Source: Oscillospiraceae bacterium
GTDB lineage: Bacteria; Bacillota; Clostridia; Oscillospirales; Oscillospiraceae
DNA length: 64,000 nt
Assembly: GCA_009776445.1 (NCBI GenBank)
Contig: WRNV01000001.1
Span: 20,967 to 84,966, forward strand
Reading direction: 5' to 3'
In this document: in pieces, positions 7,931 through 17,241 of the stretch
Position numbering within the stretch: position 1 is the first letter of the stretch
Layout: the number at the start of each line of letters is the position of its first letter
The notes under the pieces: model-generated
What the model was told of the DNA's origin: nothing
What the model saw: the letters and a program-made list of their open reading frames with translations, nothing else
Database searches by the model: none
Translations under genes and position numbers: made by a program

Positions 7931-8881
7931 CTACGCTCCACCGGTTTTTGACATAGCGAAAGGTTTTTGTAATAAATCGCTTCTGTTGTATGCAATGACA
8001 AGCTCACTCGACCCAATAGCGTAATAAAACGTGTATTGATGGAAGTATATATGTACACCGTCGCTGGAAAGCCAGAAAACAGCGTTGTCTCCACACTGTT
8101 CCTTAACGGATAGCTCAAAATAAGAATTGTATTGACCGTCTTCATATCCGAGTGCCATCTCGTCGAGTCCATCGCCCAACGCGCTGTGATAGTTGATATA
8201 TTCATTGTATAGAACTTCAGTAATGTCATCCTCGCTTATACTGAAAACATCGTAAATTGACAGAAGCCCGCCGGTGCTTACGTCAAATACGCGGCCGGAC
8301 AGTTCATAGCTTCCATGCGCGCCAAGGGCGTCCCAATCCGCGTAGCAAACGAACGAGATATATTTGTTGATCCGATAGCTTTCTTCCCATACATCCAAGC
8401 TACCGCCGACCCTTCCCGCTTGCGCCTCGCTATACACGTATCCCTCGCGGCTGTCATACGCTTCAGGCAAATAATCAAAATCGTCAAGATTGTAGCCCTT
8501 AAGGTCGTTTTCAAACACTTCGTTCATTCTGCGAGAGCTTGCGCCTTCTCCGGCAAACACAGGTTGAAGAACTTCGTTTCGAGCCAGAAGGACGCCATCG
8601 TCGGCGCGCAATTCCTGGTATAGCGTCTGCTTTATCTCATACTCGGGTATTTTATCAATCGTAGCGTCACTGTCGATTTTGTCCGGAAGCGGTGACGGAT
8701 CTTCATTGTTGTCGACTGTATCCTGGATATCGATTTCGTCGTCGATGCTCTCAGGCGGTTCATCAGCGATGCTGTCAGGCGGTTCGTCGTTGGGTGTTGA
8801 AGTGCCTAAATTTACGCATGACATAGCGGTAGCCAACATGAGTATGATTGCAAGCGCAATCGTAGCAATTCGCATTTTCAT
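7931..8881 (-). CDS. Lipoprotein with a PdaC/RsiV-like (DUF4163/DUF3298) ectodomain
   Basis: 316 residues from the ATG at 8881, chosen for AAGGAGG just upstream; in-frame codons back to 8941 have no ribosome site. The N-terminus MKMRIATIALAIILML ends in LATAMSC, a lipobox-like site. An acidic, low-complexity linker (DEPPESIDDEID) leads to a domain with YELSGRVFDVSTGGLLSI and a run of aromatic strands ending FHQYTFYYAIGSSELVI. This layout matches the DUF4163 plus DUF3298 pair found in PdaC and RsiV-type proteins, which bind wall glycan or lysozyme. No deacetylase domain or sigma factor is adjacent, so the role is open. Confidence 0.6.
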   Translation of the reverse strand: MKMRIATIALAIILMLATAMSCVNLGTSTPNDEPPDSIADEPPESIDDEIDIQDTVDNNEDPSPLPDKIDSDATIDKIPEYEIKQTLYQELRADDGVLLARNEVLQPVFAGEGASSRRMNEVFENDLKGYNLDDFDYLPEAYDSREGYVYSEAQAGRVGGSLDVWEESYRINKYISFVCYADWDALGAHGSYELSGRVFDVSTGGLLSIYDVFSISEDDITEVLYNEYINYHSALGDGLDEMALGYEDGQYNSYFELSVKEQCGDNAVFWLSSDGVHIYFHQYTFYYAIGSSELVIAYNRSDLLQKPFAMSKTGGA

Positions 8882-8937
8882 TTTCGTTCCTCCTTGTATT
8901 TTTAATCCATTAGTGAACACGGGAACCGTCCCCGTGC

Positions 8938-9147
8938 TCACTCATCATGTTCTTTCAGCCTCTTTGCGTAACTTGATAAGCACCGATTCATGATTTCTTC
9001 CGGCCTTACTCCGTTTTGTTTTCCGATATCACAAAAAATCTTATAAACTTCGTGTCTTACAGCTACAACAACTTCTTTATTCAACTTGGAGTAATAGGGA
9101 TTCTTTATAGCTCCCTTGAAGTCCTCCACAGTGTATTCAGCTTTCAT
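8938..9147 (-). CDS. Small hypothetical protein, possibly helical DNA-binding
   Basis: 69 residues from the ATG at 9147, which has GGAGG 8 nt upstream; earlier in-frame ATGs to 9198 would overlap the mutS2 stop and lack a site. The start MKAEYTVEDFKGAIKNPYYS is followed by a predicted helix-rich half, RHEVYKIFCDIGKQNGVRPEEIMNRCL, with the feel of a ribbon-helix-helix or antitoxin-like protein. No toxin partner is next to it. I do not recognise the family. It is downstream of mutS2 in the same direction. Confidence 0.5.
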   Translation of the reverse strand: MKAEYTVEDFKGAIKNPYYSKLNKEVVVAVRHEVYKIFCDIGKQNGVRPEEIMNRCLSSYAKRLKEHDE

Positions 9148-9197
9148 AACCGAAACCTCCATAATATATTTTACTCTCATTCCGATCTTCATCTTCA

Positions 9198-11582
9198 CTA
9201 TAGCTCTATTATCGTGACGCCGTCTTCGCCTTCACCGTAGCGCCCTAGGCGGAACGATTTTATTGCTCGTTGCTCGCGCTTTAGCGCCTGGTGTACAGCC
9301 TGTCGCAGAGCGCCGGTCCCTTTGCCGTGTATCACCGTCACTGTGTTGAGTTTGGCCATGCGCGCGTTATCCAGGAAACGTTCAAAAACCGGTATTGCTT
9401 CGTCTATCACCATACCTCGTATGTCCAGCTCAGGTTTCGCGACCAGGTCGCGCAACTTCGCTTCCGATTTATCAAGTTGCTTTTTTATTTCCGGTTGTTG
9501 CACCGTTTCGACAAGGGTTACTTCGTCTTTGCGGGCGGTAATTTTCATTATGCCGGCCTGTAGGGAAAGCACGCCTTCCGGGCTGACCGAAATGACGTCC
9601 GCGAATGTCCCTAGGCTCCTGAGCTTGACTTTATCCCCTGGGACCGGATCGCGCTCGGGCGGCGCGTCTTCCTCCTCTTGGTCAGCATTGCTGTCCATCG
9701 AGTCCACCGCTTCGTTGAGCTTCCTAAATAGCTCAGCTTTCTCTTCATTGAGCCTTTGCCAGTTTTCGTCAGCCACAGCCTTACGGCGCATCTCGCCGAG
9801 TTCATCCATCACCGACTCCGCCGCCTTCCGGGCCTCGTCCAGTATCCGCGCAGCTTCCCGTTTAGCTATCGTTTCCGCTTTTTCCCGTTTGCGGTTTAGA
9901 CGGTTGTTTAATTCATCTGCTTTCCGCTTGCTTTCTTCGGCGTCGCGCAGAAGCTTTCCTGTTTCGAGCCTTTCCCCTTCCAGGGCTACGCGTGTCGCTT
10001 CGAGGTTTGCCAATATGTCTTCAAACGCGGCGTTTTCAGTGTTGACGCGGCTTTTGGCGCCCTCAATCACTTCCTCAGGCAGCCCAAGTCGTTTGGAAAT
10101 AGCGAATGCGTTGGATTTCCCAGGTATCCCTGTTATCAGCCTGTATGTCGGCCTGAGCGTCTCAACGTCGAACTCACACGAGGCGTTGACGACGCCCTTT
10201 TGTGTAAGTGCGTACGTCTTAAGCTCCACGTAATGCGTCGTCGCGGCAATGAGAGCTCCTTTATTCCTCGCGTATTCGATGATCGCTATCGCTAACGCGG
10301 CGCCTTCGACAGGGTCTGTACCCGCGCCCAATTCATCGAACAATAGCATCGTATTCGCTTCGCAATCCTTAAGAATACCGACGATATTAGTCATATGTGA
10401 GGAAAATGTCGACAAAGACTGTTCAATTGACTGTTCATCGCCAATATCCGCCAATATCTCGTCGAAAACAGGCACGACACTTCCTTCGTCGGCAGGGATG
10501 TGTAAACCGCACTGGGCCATTGCGCATAGCAGCCCCAACGTTTTTAGCGCCACGGTCTTTCCGCCCGTATTAGGCCCGGTTATGACGAGCGTGTCGAATT
10601 CGCCGCCGATCAGTATATCGATCGGGACCGCTTCCTTCGGGGGCAAGAGCGGATGTCGCGCGTTTCTGAGCCTTACGCGTGTTTCCGTCGATATCGTCGG
10701 CTCTACCGCGTTTAGTTTTAGCGACAGCTTAGCTTTAGCAAATATATGGTCAAGTGTCGTCAACGCTTCAAAGTCTCCCGCTATATCGTCGCCGCAATCC
10801 GCGACGTTAGCTGAAAGCTCCGCCAGTATTCGCTCTATTTCCTGTTTCTCCTTTGCCTCTAATTCCCGCAATTCGTTGTTGATTTGCACTACCGCGAGCG
10901 GTTCGATAAACTGCGTCGCCCCGGATGAGGATATGTCATGTACAAGACCGGGCACGGCTGATTTGAACTCAGCTTTTACCGGGACTACGTATCTGCCGTT
11001 CTTTATTGTTATGATAGGTTCCTGAAGCGCTTTTGAATATGCTGGCGAGGTGATGATTTTATTGAGCGTCTGCCTTATTTTGTCCCCTGCGATCCGTATA
11101 TGTCTTCTAATATCTGACAATTCGCTGCTTGCCGAGTCGGCAATTTCTTCTTCCGCGATTATCGCTGATGATATCTTCTCTTCGAGGAATTTATTTGAGC
11201 TTAGCGAGTTGAACAAATAGTCGATAGCGGTTTTGCCATTTTCTTTTTCCCATGAAGCGTGATAGGATATCGCCATGATAGAAGCATGGAGGAGCGACGC
11301 GATATCAAGGAGTTCCCTAGTGTTAAGCGTACCCCCGACCGCGGCGCGCCTTAGCGCTCCACGGATATCTCTTATTCCTGAAAATGGTGGGCCGCTTCTT
11401 AGCGCCATCATTTTTTTGGCGGATGTCGTTTCCTCAAGGCGGCTTTTCACAGCGTATGTATCGCCCGACGGAAGAAGTGAGCGAGCCGCGCTCTTTGCGG
11501 TTTCGCTGACAGCCTCGGCCGCGAGCATGTCAAGAATGTCTGGCAATTCAAGTATTCTCAAAGATTTCTCATATTGTGTCAT
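9198..11582 (-). CDS. mutS2: MutS2 ATPase/endonuclease
   Basis: 794 residues, normal for MutS2. Order seen: N-terminal core and clamp (about 1-310), ABC-type ATPase with Walker A ITGPNTGGKTVALKTLG and Walker B LLFDELGAGTDP, a long Arg/Glu/Ala coiled coil (about 515-620), and a C-terminal Smr domain with LDIRGMVIDEA and VIHGKGTGALR. The protein lacks the mismatch-recognition domain of MutS1. MutS2 has been tied to suppression of recombination and, in Bacillus, to recognition of collided ribosomes. Its partner in ribosome quality control, RqcH, is encoded 3.5 kb away. It overlaps recO by 4 bp (ATGA), so the two are translationally coupled. Confidence 0.95.
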   Translation of the reverse strand: MTQYEKSLRILELPDILDMLAAEAVSETAKSAARSLLPSGDTYAVKSRLEETTSAKKMMALRSGPPFSGIRDIRGALRRAAVGGTLNTRELLDIASLLHASIMAISYHASWEKENGKTAIDYLFNSLSSNKFLEEKISSAIIAEEEIADSASSELSDIRRHIRIAGDKIRQTLNKIITSPAYSKALQEPIITIKNGRYVVPVKAEFKSAVPGLVHDISSSGATQFIEPLAVVQINNELRELEAKEKQEIERILAELSANVADCGDDIAGDFEALTTLDHIFAKAKLSLKLNAVEPTISTETRVRLRNARHPLLPPKEAVPIDILIGGEFDTLVITGPNTGGKTVALKTLGLLCAMAQCGLHIPADEGSVVPVFDEILADIGDEQSIEQSLSTFSSHMTNIVGILKDCEANTMLLFDELGAGTDPVEGAALAIAIIEYARNKGALIAATTHYVELKTYALTQKGVVNASCEFDVETLRPTYRLITGIPGKSNAFAISKRLGLPEEVIEGAKSRVNTENAAFEDILANLEATRVALEGERLETGKLLRDAEESKRKADELNNRLNRKREKAETIAKREAARILDEARKAAESVMDELGEMRRKAVADENWQRLNEEKAELFRKLNEAVDSMDSNADQEEEDAPPERDPVPGDKVKLRSLGTFADVISVSPEGVLSLQAGIMKITARKDEVTLVETVQQPEIKKQLDKSEAKLRDLVAKPELDIRGMVIDEAIPVFERFLDNARMAKLNTVTVIHGKGTGALRQAVHQALKREQRAIKSFRLGRYGEGEDGVTIIEL

Positions 11583-12340
11583 TTGGCTATTTCCTTATAA
11601 TAATCCAATGTGCGGAAACGGCGGTCGAGCTGGACGATAAGAAATTCCTCCGTAGCGGCCGCTAGTTCGCGCAGGGCGGCTTCACCAAGGGAAAATGAGA
11701 AAAGTTTTTTGGGATCGCAGTTTATAATGTACCTGGCTGCGCTAATAGCGCCCCGGTTGAGCGCGATCCCGTCCTGTGACATATTTGATATCGGGTCGGA
11801 ATGCTTGCAACCACCGCAAACGATCGTCCCTTCGACAAGATCAAGGTGCGCCCGCTCCATATCACGGCGTCCGCATAGTCGGCAACTTTCAATTTGAGGG
11901 GTGAAACCCGAGATAGCCATTAACCTTAATTCAAACGCCGGTTTTACATACTCAGGCGTTTTAATTTTCTCGCTGAGCGCGAATAGTCCATTGAGGCATA
12001 ACGCAAGAAGATCAGGGTTGGGGCAATCCTCGTCCGCTACCGTTTCCGCCAATTCTGCGAAATAGGCGCCAAGCGCAAGAAGCGCAATATCGTCCCTTAG
12101 TCCGATAAACTGCTCGACACTCCTTGCCTCGGTGAGCGTCCATCTGTCCCGGCTGCAATAAATTGTCATTTCAGAAAAAGCCAGCAATTGCGTCGTTGCC
12201 ATAAGCTTGCTATTTTTACGTAGAGCGCCGCGCGCGGATACTGTCAGTTTGCCCTCGTCCCCTGTCAGAACCGTCAGTATTTTGCTTGAATCCTTGTAAG
12301 CTGTTTCACGCAGTACAAGCCCCGTCGTGTTAATATACAT
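11579..12340 (-). CDS. recO: DNA repair protein RecO
   Basis: 253 residues. The N-terminal OB-fold starts MYINTTGLVLRETAYKDSSK, followed by VLTGDEGKLTVSARGALR. Four cysteines (CRLCGRRD and CGGCKH) form the zinc site of many RecO proteins. RecO loads RecA on SSB-coated single strands with RecR. It lies between era (35 bp upstream) and mutS2 (4-bp overlap). The ribosome site is weak (AGAG), unlike its neighbours. Confidence 0.93.
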   Translation of the reverse strand: MYINTTGLVLRETAYKDSSKILTVLTGDEGKLTVSARGALRKNSKLMATTQLLAFSEMTIYCSRDRWTLTEARSVEQFIGLRDDIALLALGAYFAELAETVADEDCPNPDLLALCLNGLFALSEKIKTPEYVKPAFELRLMAISGFTPQIESCRLCGRRDMERAHLDLVEGTIVCGGCKHSDPISNMSQDGIALNRGAISAARYIINCDPKKLFSFSLGEAALRELAAATEEFLIVQLDRRFRTLDYYKEIAK

Positions 12341-12375
12341 CTCTATACACTTTACTTGTAACTATTAAGTTAACT

Positions 12376-13266
12376 TTACTTTGTATATCCAAAGTTTTTT
12401 ATCATTGTCCCACTGTCGCGCCAGTTTTCCTTGACCTTGACCCACGTTTGCAGAAAAACCTTCGTTCCCATGAAAACCTCGATATCCATCCGGGCCATTT
12501 CGCCAACTTTTTTCAGCATCGCGCCGTTTTTTCCTATGATCATCCCTTTATGACTTTTCTTTTCACAATAGATCGTAGCGTCGATATCTATCATTTCACT
12601 GTTGTCGCGCTCAGAGAATTTATCGATCTCGACAGCCGTCCCGTGCGGTATCTCGTGGTCCAAGCAAAAAAGGAGTTTTTCCCTTATTATCTCAGCTATT
12701 ATCTGTTTTTCAGGTTGGTCGGTAATCATTCCGTCCGGGAACAGTTGAGGCCCTTCTTTGGAGTATCTTTCGAACACCTCAAGCAGGCTAGGTATTCCGT
12801 CGCCGTTTTTTGCCGATATTGGTATGATCGAGTCGAACCCATAACGCCTCGAATAGCGCTCTATTATCGGCAGAGTTAAGTCGACCCTGATGGTGTCGAT
12901 CTTGTTTATAATCAGGACGGCTGGCGTTCCCGTACGGCTTATATGGTCGATGAGCATTTCCTCTTGCGGCCCTATGTTGTCGATCGGTTCGACCATGATA
13001 GCCACCGCGTCCACATCGATAACACTTTCTTTAACGACGCCGACCATATATTCGCCCAGTAGTGTCCGGGCTTTGTGAAATCCTGGCGTATCGAGCAGAA
13101 TCATCTGTGTCTCGCCGTGAGTAAGCACCCCGCGTATCCTGTTTCGCGTCGTCTGGGGTTTTGGCGACACGATCGCGATTTTCTCTCCTGCAAGTGCATT
13201 AGTGAGAGTCGATTTGCCTACGTTTGACCTGCCTGCTATCGTTATCATCGCGGTTTTATTAATCAT
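12376..13266 (-). CDS. era: GTPase Era
   Basis: 296 residues. G1 GRSNVGKST, G3 DTPG, G4 NKID and SAKNGDGI define the GTPase domain. The C-terminal KH domain shows MIGKNGAMLKKVGEMAR and ends LQTWVKVKENWRD. Era binds the 3' end of 16S rRNA and helps the 30S subunit mature. It overlaps ybeY by 8 bp, continuing the phoH-ybeY-era-recO order common in Bacillota, though dgkA and cdd, often found between ybeY and era, are missing. Confidence 0.96.
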   Translation of the reverse strand: MINKTAMITIAGRSNVGKSTLTNALAGEKIAIVSPKPQTTRNRIRGVLTHGETQMILLDTPGFHKARTLLGEYMVGVVKESVIDVDAVAIMVEPIDNIGPQEEMLIDHISRTGTPAVLIINKIDTIRVDLTLPIIERYSRRYGFDSIIPISAKNGDGIPSLLEVFERYSKEGPQLFPDGMITDQPEKQIIAEIIREKLLFCLDHEIPHGTAVEIDKFSERDNSEMIDIDATIYCEKKSHKGMIIGKNGAMLKKVGEMARMDIEVFMGTKVFLQTWVKVKENWRDSGTMIKNFGYTK

Positions 13267-13756
13267 CTGAATACCCTAATTCCCACATTATCCGCTTCTC
13301 GCTCTCGCGCATATTTCTTGCTTCCGTTTCATCTCCATAATGGTCGTATCCCAGCAAGTGCAGCACTGAATGTATTGTCAGGTAAACAGTTTCCCGCTCG
13401 CGCGTATGCATAAGTTTATGCGCCTGTTTGCCCACGCGTTCCGCAGAGATGACGATTTCTCCCAGTGGCAATAACCCTGTAGCGAGGTCGATCATATCAG
13501 GAGTTGCACTGAACCTGCCTGGTAGAAACACATGCATTGGAAAAGACAGCACATCGGTAGATTTGTCGATCCCGCGGAATTCTTTGTTTAGTTTGCGAAT
13601 TTCCTTATTGTTCGTAATAAGCACGCTAATCTCGCATGGCACGTCCACGCCTTCAACATTTAGCGTTATCCAGACGCACCTTTTTATCAGCGGTATAAAT
13701 AACCTGTCCGTTTTCTTTACCCCGCTATGGCGGGCTACTATCTTATGTTCGCTCAT
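13259..13756 (-). CDS. ybeY: Endoribonuclease YbeY (16S rRNA maturation)
   Basis: 165 residues. The zinc motif HSVLHLLGYDH near the C-terminus (H-x3-H-x5-H) is diagnostic. The central block TDVLSFP is also conserved. YbeY acts in 16S rRNA 3'-end processing and 70S quality control. It overlaps phoH by 4 bp upstream and era by 8 bp downstream, so all three are likely translated together. Confidence 0.95.
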   Translation of the reverse strand: MSEHKIVARHSGVKKTDRLFIPLIKRCVWITLNVEGVDVPCEISVLITNNKEIRKLNKEFRGIDKSTDVLSFPMHVFLPGRFSATPDMIDLATGLLPLGEIVISAERVGKQAHKLMHTRERETVYLTIHSVLHLLGYDHYGDETEARNMRESEKRIMWELGYSDD

Positions 13757-14775
13757 TTTTGTTTAATCTCACGTCCTATCTTTCCATGATCCGTTTTTAC
13801 AGTGGATTCCGCGCTTGCTCGTGGCTTTTTCCCGCGTTTGTCATATGCCTCGATAATTTTCGATACAAGTTCATGCCGGACGACGTCCGCTGAAGTCAGG
13901 GTGCATATTTCTATATCGGGGATGTTATCCAACACCTTCATCGCGTCGCGTAGCCCGCTAGTTTTGTCGGGGGGCAGGTCGATTTGCGTTATGTCTCCCG
14001 TGACGACGATTTTTGAGCCAAAGCCCATCCTTGTTAGGAACATCTTCATCTGCTCGCGCGAGGTGTTTTGAGCCTCGTCGAGTATGATGAACGCGTCGTC
14101 GAGCGTCCTTCCGCGCATGTACGCGAGCGGCGCGACCTCGATATTTCCACGCTCAAGGTACTTGTTATACGTATCGGCGCCCAGGAGTTCAAAGAGCGCG
14201 TCATACAACGGGCGTAGGTATGGGTCCACTTTGCTTTGCAGGTCGCCGGGCAGAAACCCCAGCCTTTCACCCGCTTCGACAGCGGGGCGGGTTAGGATTA
14301 TTCTGTTTACCGACTTGCTTCGAAACGCCGCGACCGCCGCCGCGACCGCCAGGTATGTTTTCCCTGTTCCTGCCGGTCCGATCGCGAGCGTAACGCTATT
14401 TTTCATGATCGCGTCGATGTATTTTCTTTGCCCCAGCGTTTTGGCCTTGACCGGTTTTCCTTTTGCTGATATGCATACCACATCGCGCGTAATCTCGCTT
14501 ATTTTGTCGTCCTTGCCGTCTTTGACAAGGCTGATGATGTATCGTACGCTGTGGGCGTCGATTTGTTCGCCCTTGGCCGCTAGAGTAAGCAAGCCGTTTA
14601 TCGCGTGTTCCGCATAATACGCGTTTTCATCATTTCCTGATATGTTCAGTTCCGAGTTTCTATCTGTAATCTTAACGTTTAGGTCGTTTTCGATAATTCT
14701 GAGGTTCTCATCGAAAGACCCAAAGACGCTGATAATGTTTTCAAGCCTGTCGACACTCATTGTCTTATCGCCCAT
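13753..14775 (-). CDS. phoH: PhoH-like ATPase
   Basis: 340 residues. An N-terminal KH-like region is followed by the P-loop IGPAGTGKTYLAVA, then RPAVEAGERLGFLPGD and Walker B FIILDEAQNTSREQMKMF, a set typical of PhoH. These are RNA-linked ATPases of uncertain biochemical role that almost always sit beside ybeY. AAGGAG is 10 nt upstream of the ATG at 14775. The promoter region between it and rqcH has been invaded by a small repeat element (copy B). A charged C-terminal tail follows the ATPase domain. Confidence 0.92.
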   Translation of the reverse strand: MGDKTMSVDRLENIISVFGSFDENLRIIENDLNVKITDRNSELNISGNDENAYYAEHAINGLLTLAAKGEQIDAHSVRYIISLVKDGKDDKISEITRDVVCISAKGKPVKAKTLGQRKYIDAIMKNSVTLAIGPAGTGKTYLAVAAAVAAFRSKSVNRIILTRPAVEAGERLGFLPGDLQSKVDPYLRPLYDALFELLGADTYNKYLERGNIEVAPLAYMRGRTLDDAFIILDEAQNTSREQMKMFLTRMGFGSKIVVTGDITQIDLPPDKTSGLRDAMKVLDNIPDIEICTLTSADVVRHELVSKIIEAYDKRGKKPRASAESTVKTDHGKIGREIKQK

Positions 14776-14892
14776 TCATCAATAACTCCTTCCATACTTG
14801 TGGTCAAATATCCGCTTACAGTAATTCTATCACATCTGAGGTGATAAATTCCAGTGTTTAGGACTAAATAGTTATTGTATTTGCTACTTCTT

Positions 14893-15036
14893 TGCAATTG
14901 TTCAGAGGGTATCCAAAAAACTCGCAATGGTTACAGGCTCCGTACACAAGTTTAGCCCATTGTACATGTTTTCACCGCAGTGCCAGTGCGTTGCCTTTAA
15001 CCAACCTGTGTTTTTGGATGCCCTCTGGACTGCAAC
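14893..15036 (-). mobile_element. MITE-like element, copy B (144 bp), inserted at the rqcH stop
   Basis: Opposite orientation to copy A on the + strand. Its ends carry GTTCAGAGGGTATCCAAAAA and the matching inverted end with TTTTTGGATGCCCTCTGGAC. It is flanked by the 8-bp repeat tacttctt (14885-14892 and 15037-15044). The right duplication overlaps the last codons of rqcH, and the last element base supplies the G of the TAG stop, so insertion left the protein intact. Confidence 0.85.
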
Positions 15037-16793
15037 TACTTCTTTAGCCGCGAAACCAATTCTTCGTCCGGCGTCGCTATTATTGTCTTGTAGTCCGTAT
15101 AAATCACCATCCCTGGCCGCCCGCCCGGTCGCCTTTTTACATGTTTGACCAGCGTGTAATCGACAGGGGTTTTGCCGCTATCGCGCGCTGAAGAATAATA
15201 AGCCGCAATGGACGCCGCCTCGTTGAGCGAGGCCGCGTCCGGTGGTTCGCCGTCGCATGAAATTATCACATGTGCGCCATGGGACTTTTGCGCGTGAAGC
15301 CAAATGTCTGATCTCGCGGCAGCCTTAAGTGTCAGCTTGTCATTTTGAGTATTGTTCCTGCCCGCAAAAATCCGCATCCCTGTGGACGACTCAAACCGCG
15401 TCGGCTCTGATTCGACCGGTTTGTCTTTTGCACTTTTCTGTGATTTGATATACCCTGTACGCATAAGCTCGCTCCGGATTTCGCTTAAACCGCTCTCGCT
15501 GTCCGTGAGCTTGATCTCTTCAAGGACACTCGATAGATACTCCAACTCGCTTTCACCCAACTGTATCTGTTCTGACAGAAACTTCAGCGCGTTTTTTGCT
15601 TTCGAGTAGTCCTTATAATATTTCTCCGCGTTCTGCTTTGGCGACTTTCGCGTATCCAGCGCGATCTCACGCCACCCTCCATCCTCTGAATAGAAGTCTT
15701 CCGCGCGCAGGACGCTGTGCCCCTTTTTCATCAGGTGCAGATTAGCCATAATTATATCGCCGCATTCTCTATACCAGTCGCGGTTATTCGTATTATTTAG
15801 TTCTTCCCGCTGCAGCGAGAGTTTGCGAATAAGCCTGTCGCGCGCTGTTGAGACAGTCCTGGACGTCGCCGCCGCCCGCTGGCTCTGACGCAAGATCTGC
15901 GCCGAACGTGTATAATATTCGTCGAGCAATTTTGAGAAGCTTTCATATCTTCTGATGTCCAGCGAGCTTTCATATTGCGTTATTCTGGTATATGAAAAAT
16001 CTCTGGGGCTATTGTCAAAATCTATGATCATCCAAGGCTCAAATTTCCCGGATCCAGCTTGCTCCATAAGCGTAAAGAACGCGGTACAAAGAGCTTCCCC
16101 GCCGTCGTTTACCCTATTGACAAGCAAATCCAGCTCCCCGTATGCGCGCCACAAAATCTCACGGCATATAAGCGGAGATAGCGCCGCAAAGTTTGCTAGC
16201 AGCCACGCGTCGATCTGTTTTTCAGAGTGTTGGCTAAATAGTTCCCGCCACTTTTCGGCAGAAACGGACAATGGGTCCTGTTTTCCCTGTTGGGTGGGCG
16301 GCGGATGGTATATCAGCCCCGGAAGGACATAACGTTTTCCGAATGGTTCTCCGCCGTTATGCCTTACGCATCCAATGATCATTCCGCCGTCATCTGTAAG
16401 GATAATATTGGAACTGCGCCCTATTAGCTCTACAATCAGATGTTTTTCCGAAACAAGGCCCATCGCGTCCTTTGCCTCAAGCGCTAAATCCAGCACCCGT
16501 TCCGCCGGCGGTTGCGTAATGTCGGTTATTCTAGCGCCGGTGATATGCTTTCTGAGCAGCATACAGAACATAGGCGGGGAACCTGGGTTTTCAAATTTAT
16601 ATTCGGTCAGATGCAAACGCGCGTCTCCTGTTCCGGATGATATCAGAAGGTTGCATGGCGGCGCGTCTCCGCCCCGGAGCGATAGGATTATTATATCCCG
16701 CTCCGGTTGCCGCACTTTGTCTACCTTCATGCCTATTATCCGTCCGCGCAGCTCTTCCTTGACAGCCATAAGGCAAATTGCGTCCAGCGCCAT
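15036..16793 (-). CDS. rqcH: RqcH, NFACT-family ribosome quality control protein
   Basis: 585 residues. NFACT-N at the start (MALDAICLMAVKEELRG ... KVDKVRQPERDIII), helix-hairpin and coiled-coil middle (about 280-440), and a C-terminal NFACT-R domain with DIWLHAQKSHGAHVII and ASIAAYYSSARDSGKTPVDYT. RqcH recruits tRNA-Ala to stalled 50S subunits and adds C-terminal alanine tails. Older annotation calls the family fibronectin-binding protein FbpA. Its start directly abuts the mrnC stop. Together with mutS2 it suggests an intact collided-ribosome pathway. Confidence 0.93.
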   Translation of the reverse strand: MALDAICLMAVKEELRGRIIGMKVDKVRQPERDIIILSLRGGDAPPCNLLISSGTGDARLHLTEYKFENPGSPPMFCMLLRKHITGARITDITQPPAERVLDLALEAKDAMGLVSEKHLIVELIGRSSNIILTDDGGMIIGCVRHNGGEPFGKRYVLPGLIYHPPPTQQGKQDPLSVSAEKWRELFSQHSEKQIDAWLLANFAALSPLICREILWRAYGELDLLVNRVNDGGEALCTAFFTLMEQAGSGKFEPWMIIDFDNSPRDFSYTRITQYESSLDIRRYESFSKLLDEYYTRSAQILRQSQRAAATSRTVSTARDRLIRKLSLQREELNNTNNRDWYRECGDIIMANLHLMKKGHSVLRAEDFYSEDGGWREIALDTRKSPKQNAEKYYKDYSKAKNALKFLSEQIQLGESELEYLSSVLEEIKLTDSESGLSEIRSELMRTGYIKSQKSAKDKPVESEPTRFESSTGMRIFAGRNNTQNDKLTLKAAARSDIWLHAQKSHGAHVIISCDGEPPDAASLNEAASIAAYYSSARDSGKTPVDYTLVKHVKRRPGGRPGMVIYTDYKTIIATPDEELVSRLKK

Positions 16794-17207
16794 TTATGTA
16801 ACGACCTTATTTCTTTCAATGATAATATCAAAAAGTTCGCTCAACCGATCTGTGTCCCCTTTTAGGTATAAATAACCAAAAAGCGCTTCAATCCCTGTAG
16901 CGATGTGGTATTCCTCATATGTCGAAGCGCGCGGGACCGTATTGGCGTGCGCGTTGCGGCCGCGTTTGAACAGAGTCATTTCCTCCTCGCTGAGTTTCGG
17001 CAAAACACGATCCGCAGCTTCGGCTTGCGCCTTAGCGGAAACATAAGCTACAGTTCCGCCGTGGAGTTGCTTTGCAGTTGAGGTTCCCTGCTGGCATAAC
17101 CATGTCCGGACCATCAACTCAAAAACCGCGTCCCCAACATGCGCCAATCCCAGCACGGATATCCCTCGCAGTTCACCGCTAAAATTTGGCCTTAAGTAAT
17201 CGCTCAT
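16794..17207 (-). CDS. mrnC: Mini-ribonuclease III (MrnC)
   Basis: 137 residues from the ATG at 17207, where GGAG lies 9 nt upstream; the in-frame ATG at 17252 has no site and would overlap yihY. It is an RNase III catalytic domain without the double-stranded RNA-binding domain: LGLAHVGDAVFELMVR carries the catalytic acidic signature, with YHIATGIEALFGYLYL supplying the second acidic motif. MrnC matures 23S rRNA in Bacillota. It lies 34 bp after yihY and abuts rqcH. In many relatives cysS precedes it; here yihY does. Confidence 0.92.
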   Translation of the reverse strand: MSDYLRPNFSGELRGISVLGLAHVGDAVFELMVRTWLCQQGTSTAKQLHGGTVAYVSAKAQAEAADRVLPKLSEEEMTLFKRGRNAHANTVPRASTYEEYHIATGIEALFGYLYLKGDTDRLSELFDIIIERNKVVT

Positions 17208-17241
17208 AATATCATCTCCACAGTGGTAAGAATAACAATTG

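Noticed and set aside
7931-8229. 129-codon alternative frame over the lipoprotein 3' end
   Set aside because: Out of frame with the lipobox-bearing protein and without a start signal.
9322-10233. 303-codon Ser-rich open frame opposite mutS2
   Set aside because: Lies wholly antisense to the conserved coiled-coil and ATPase parts of mutS2; no start signal and no family likeness.
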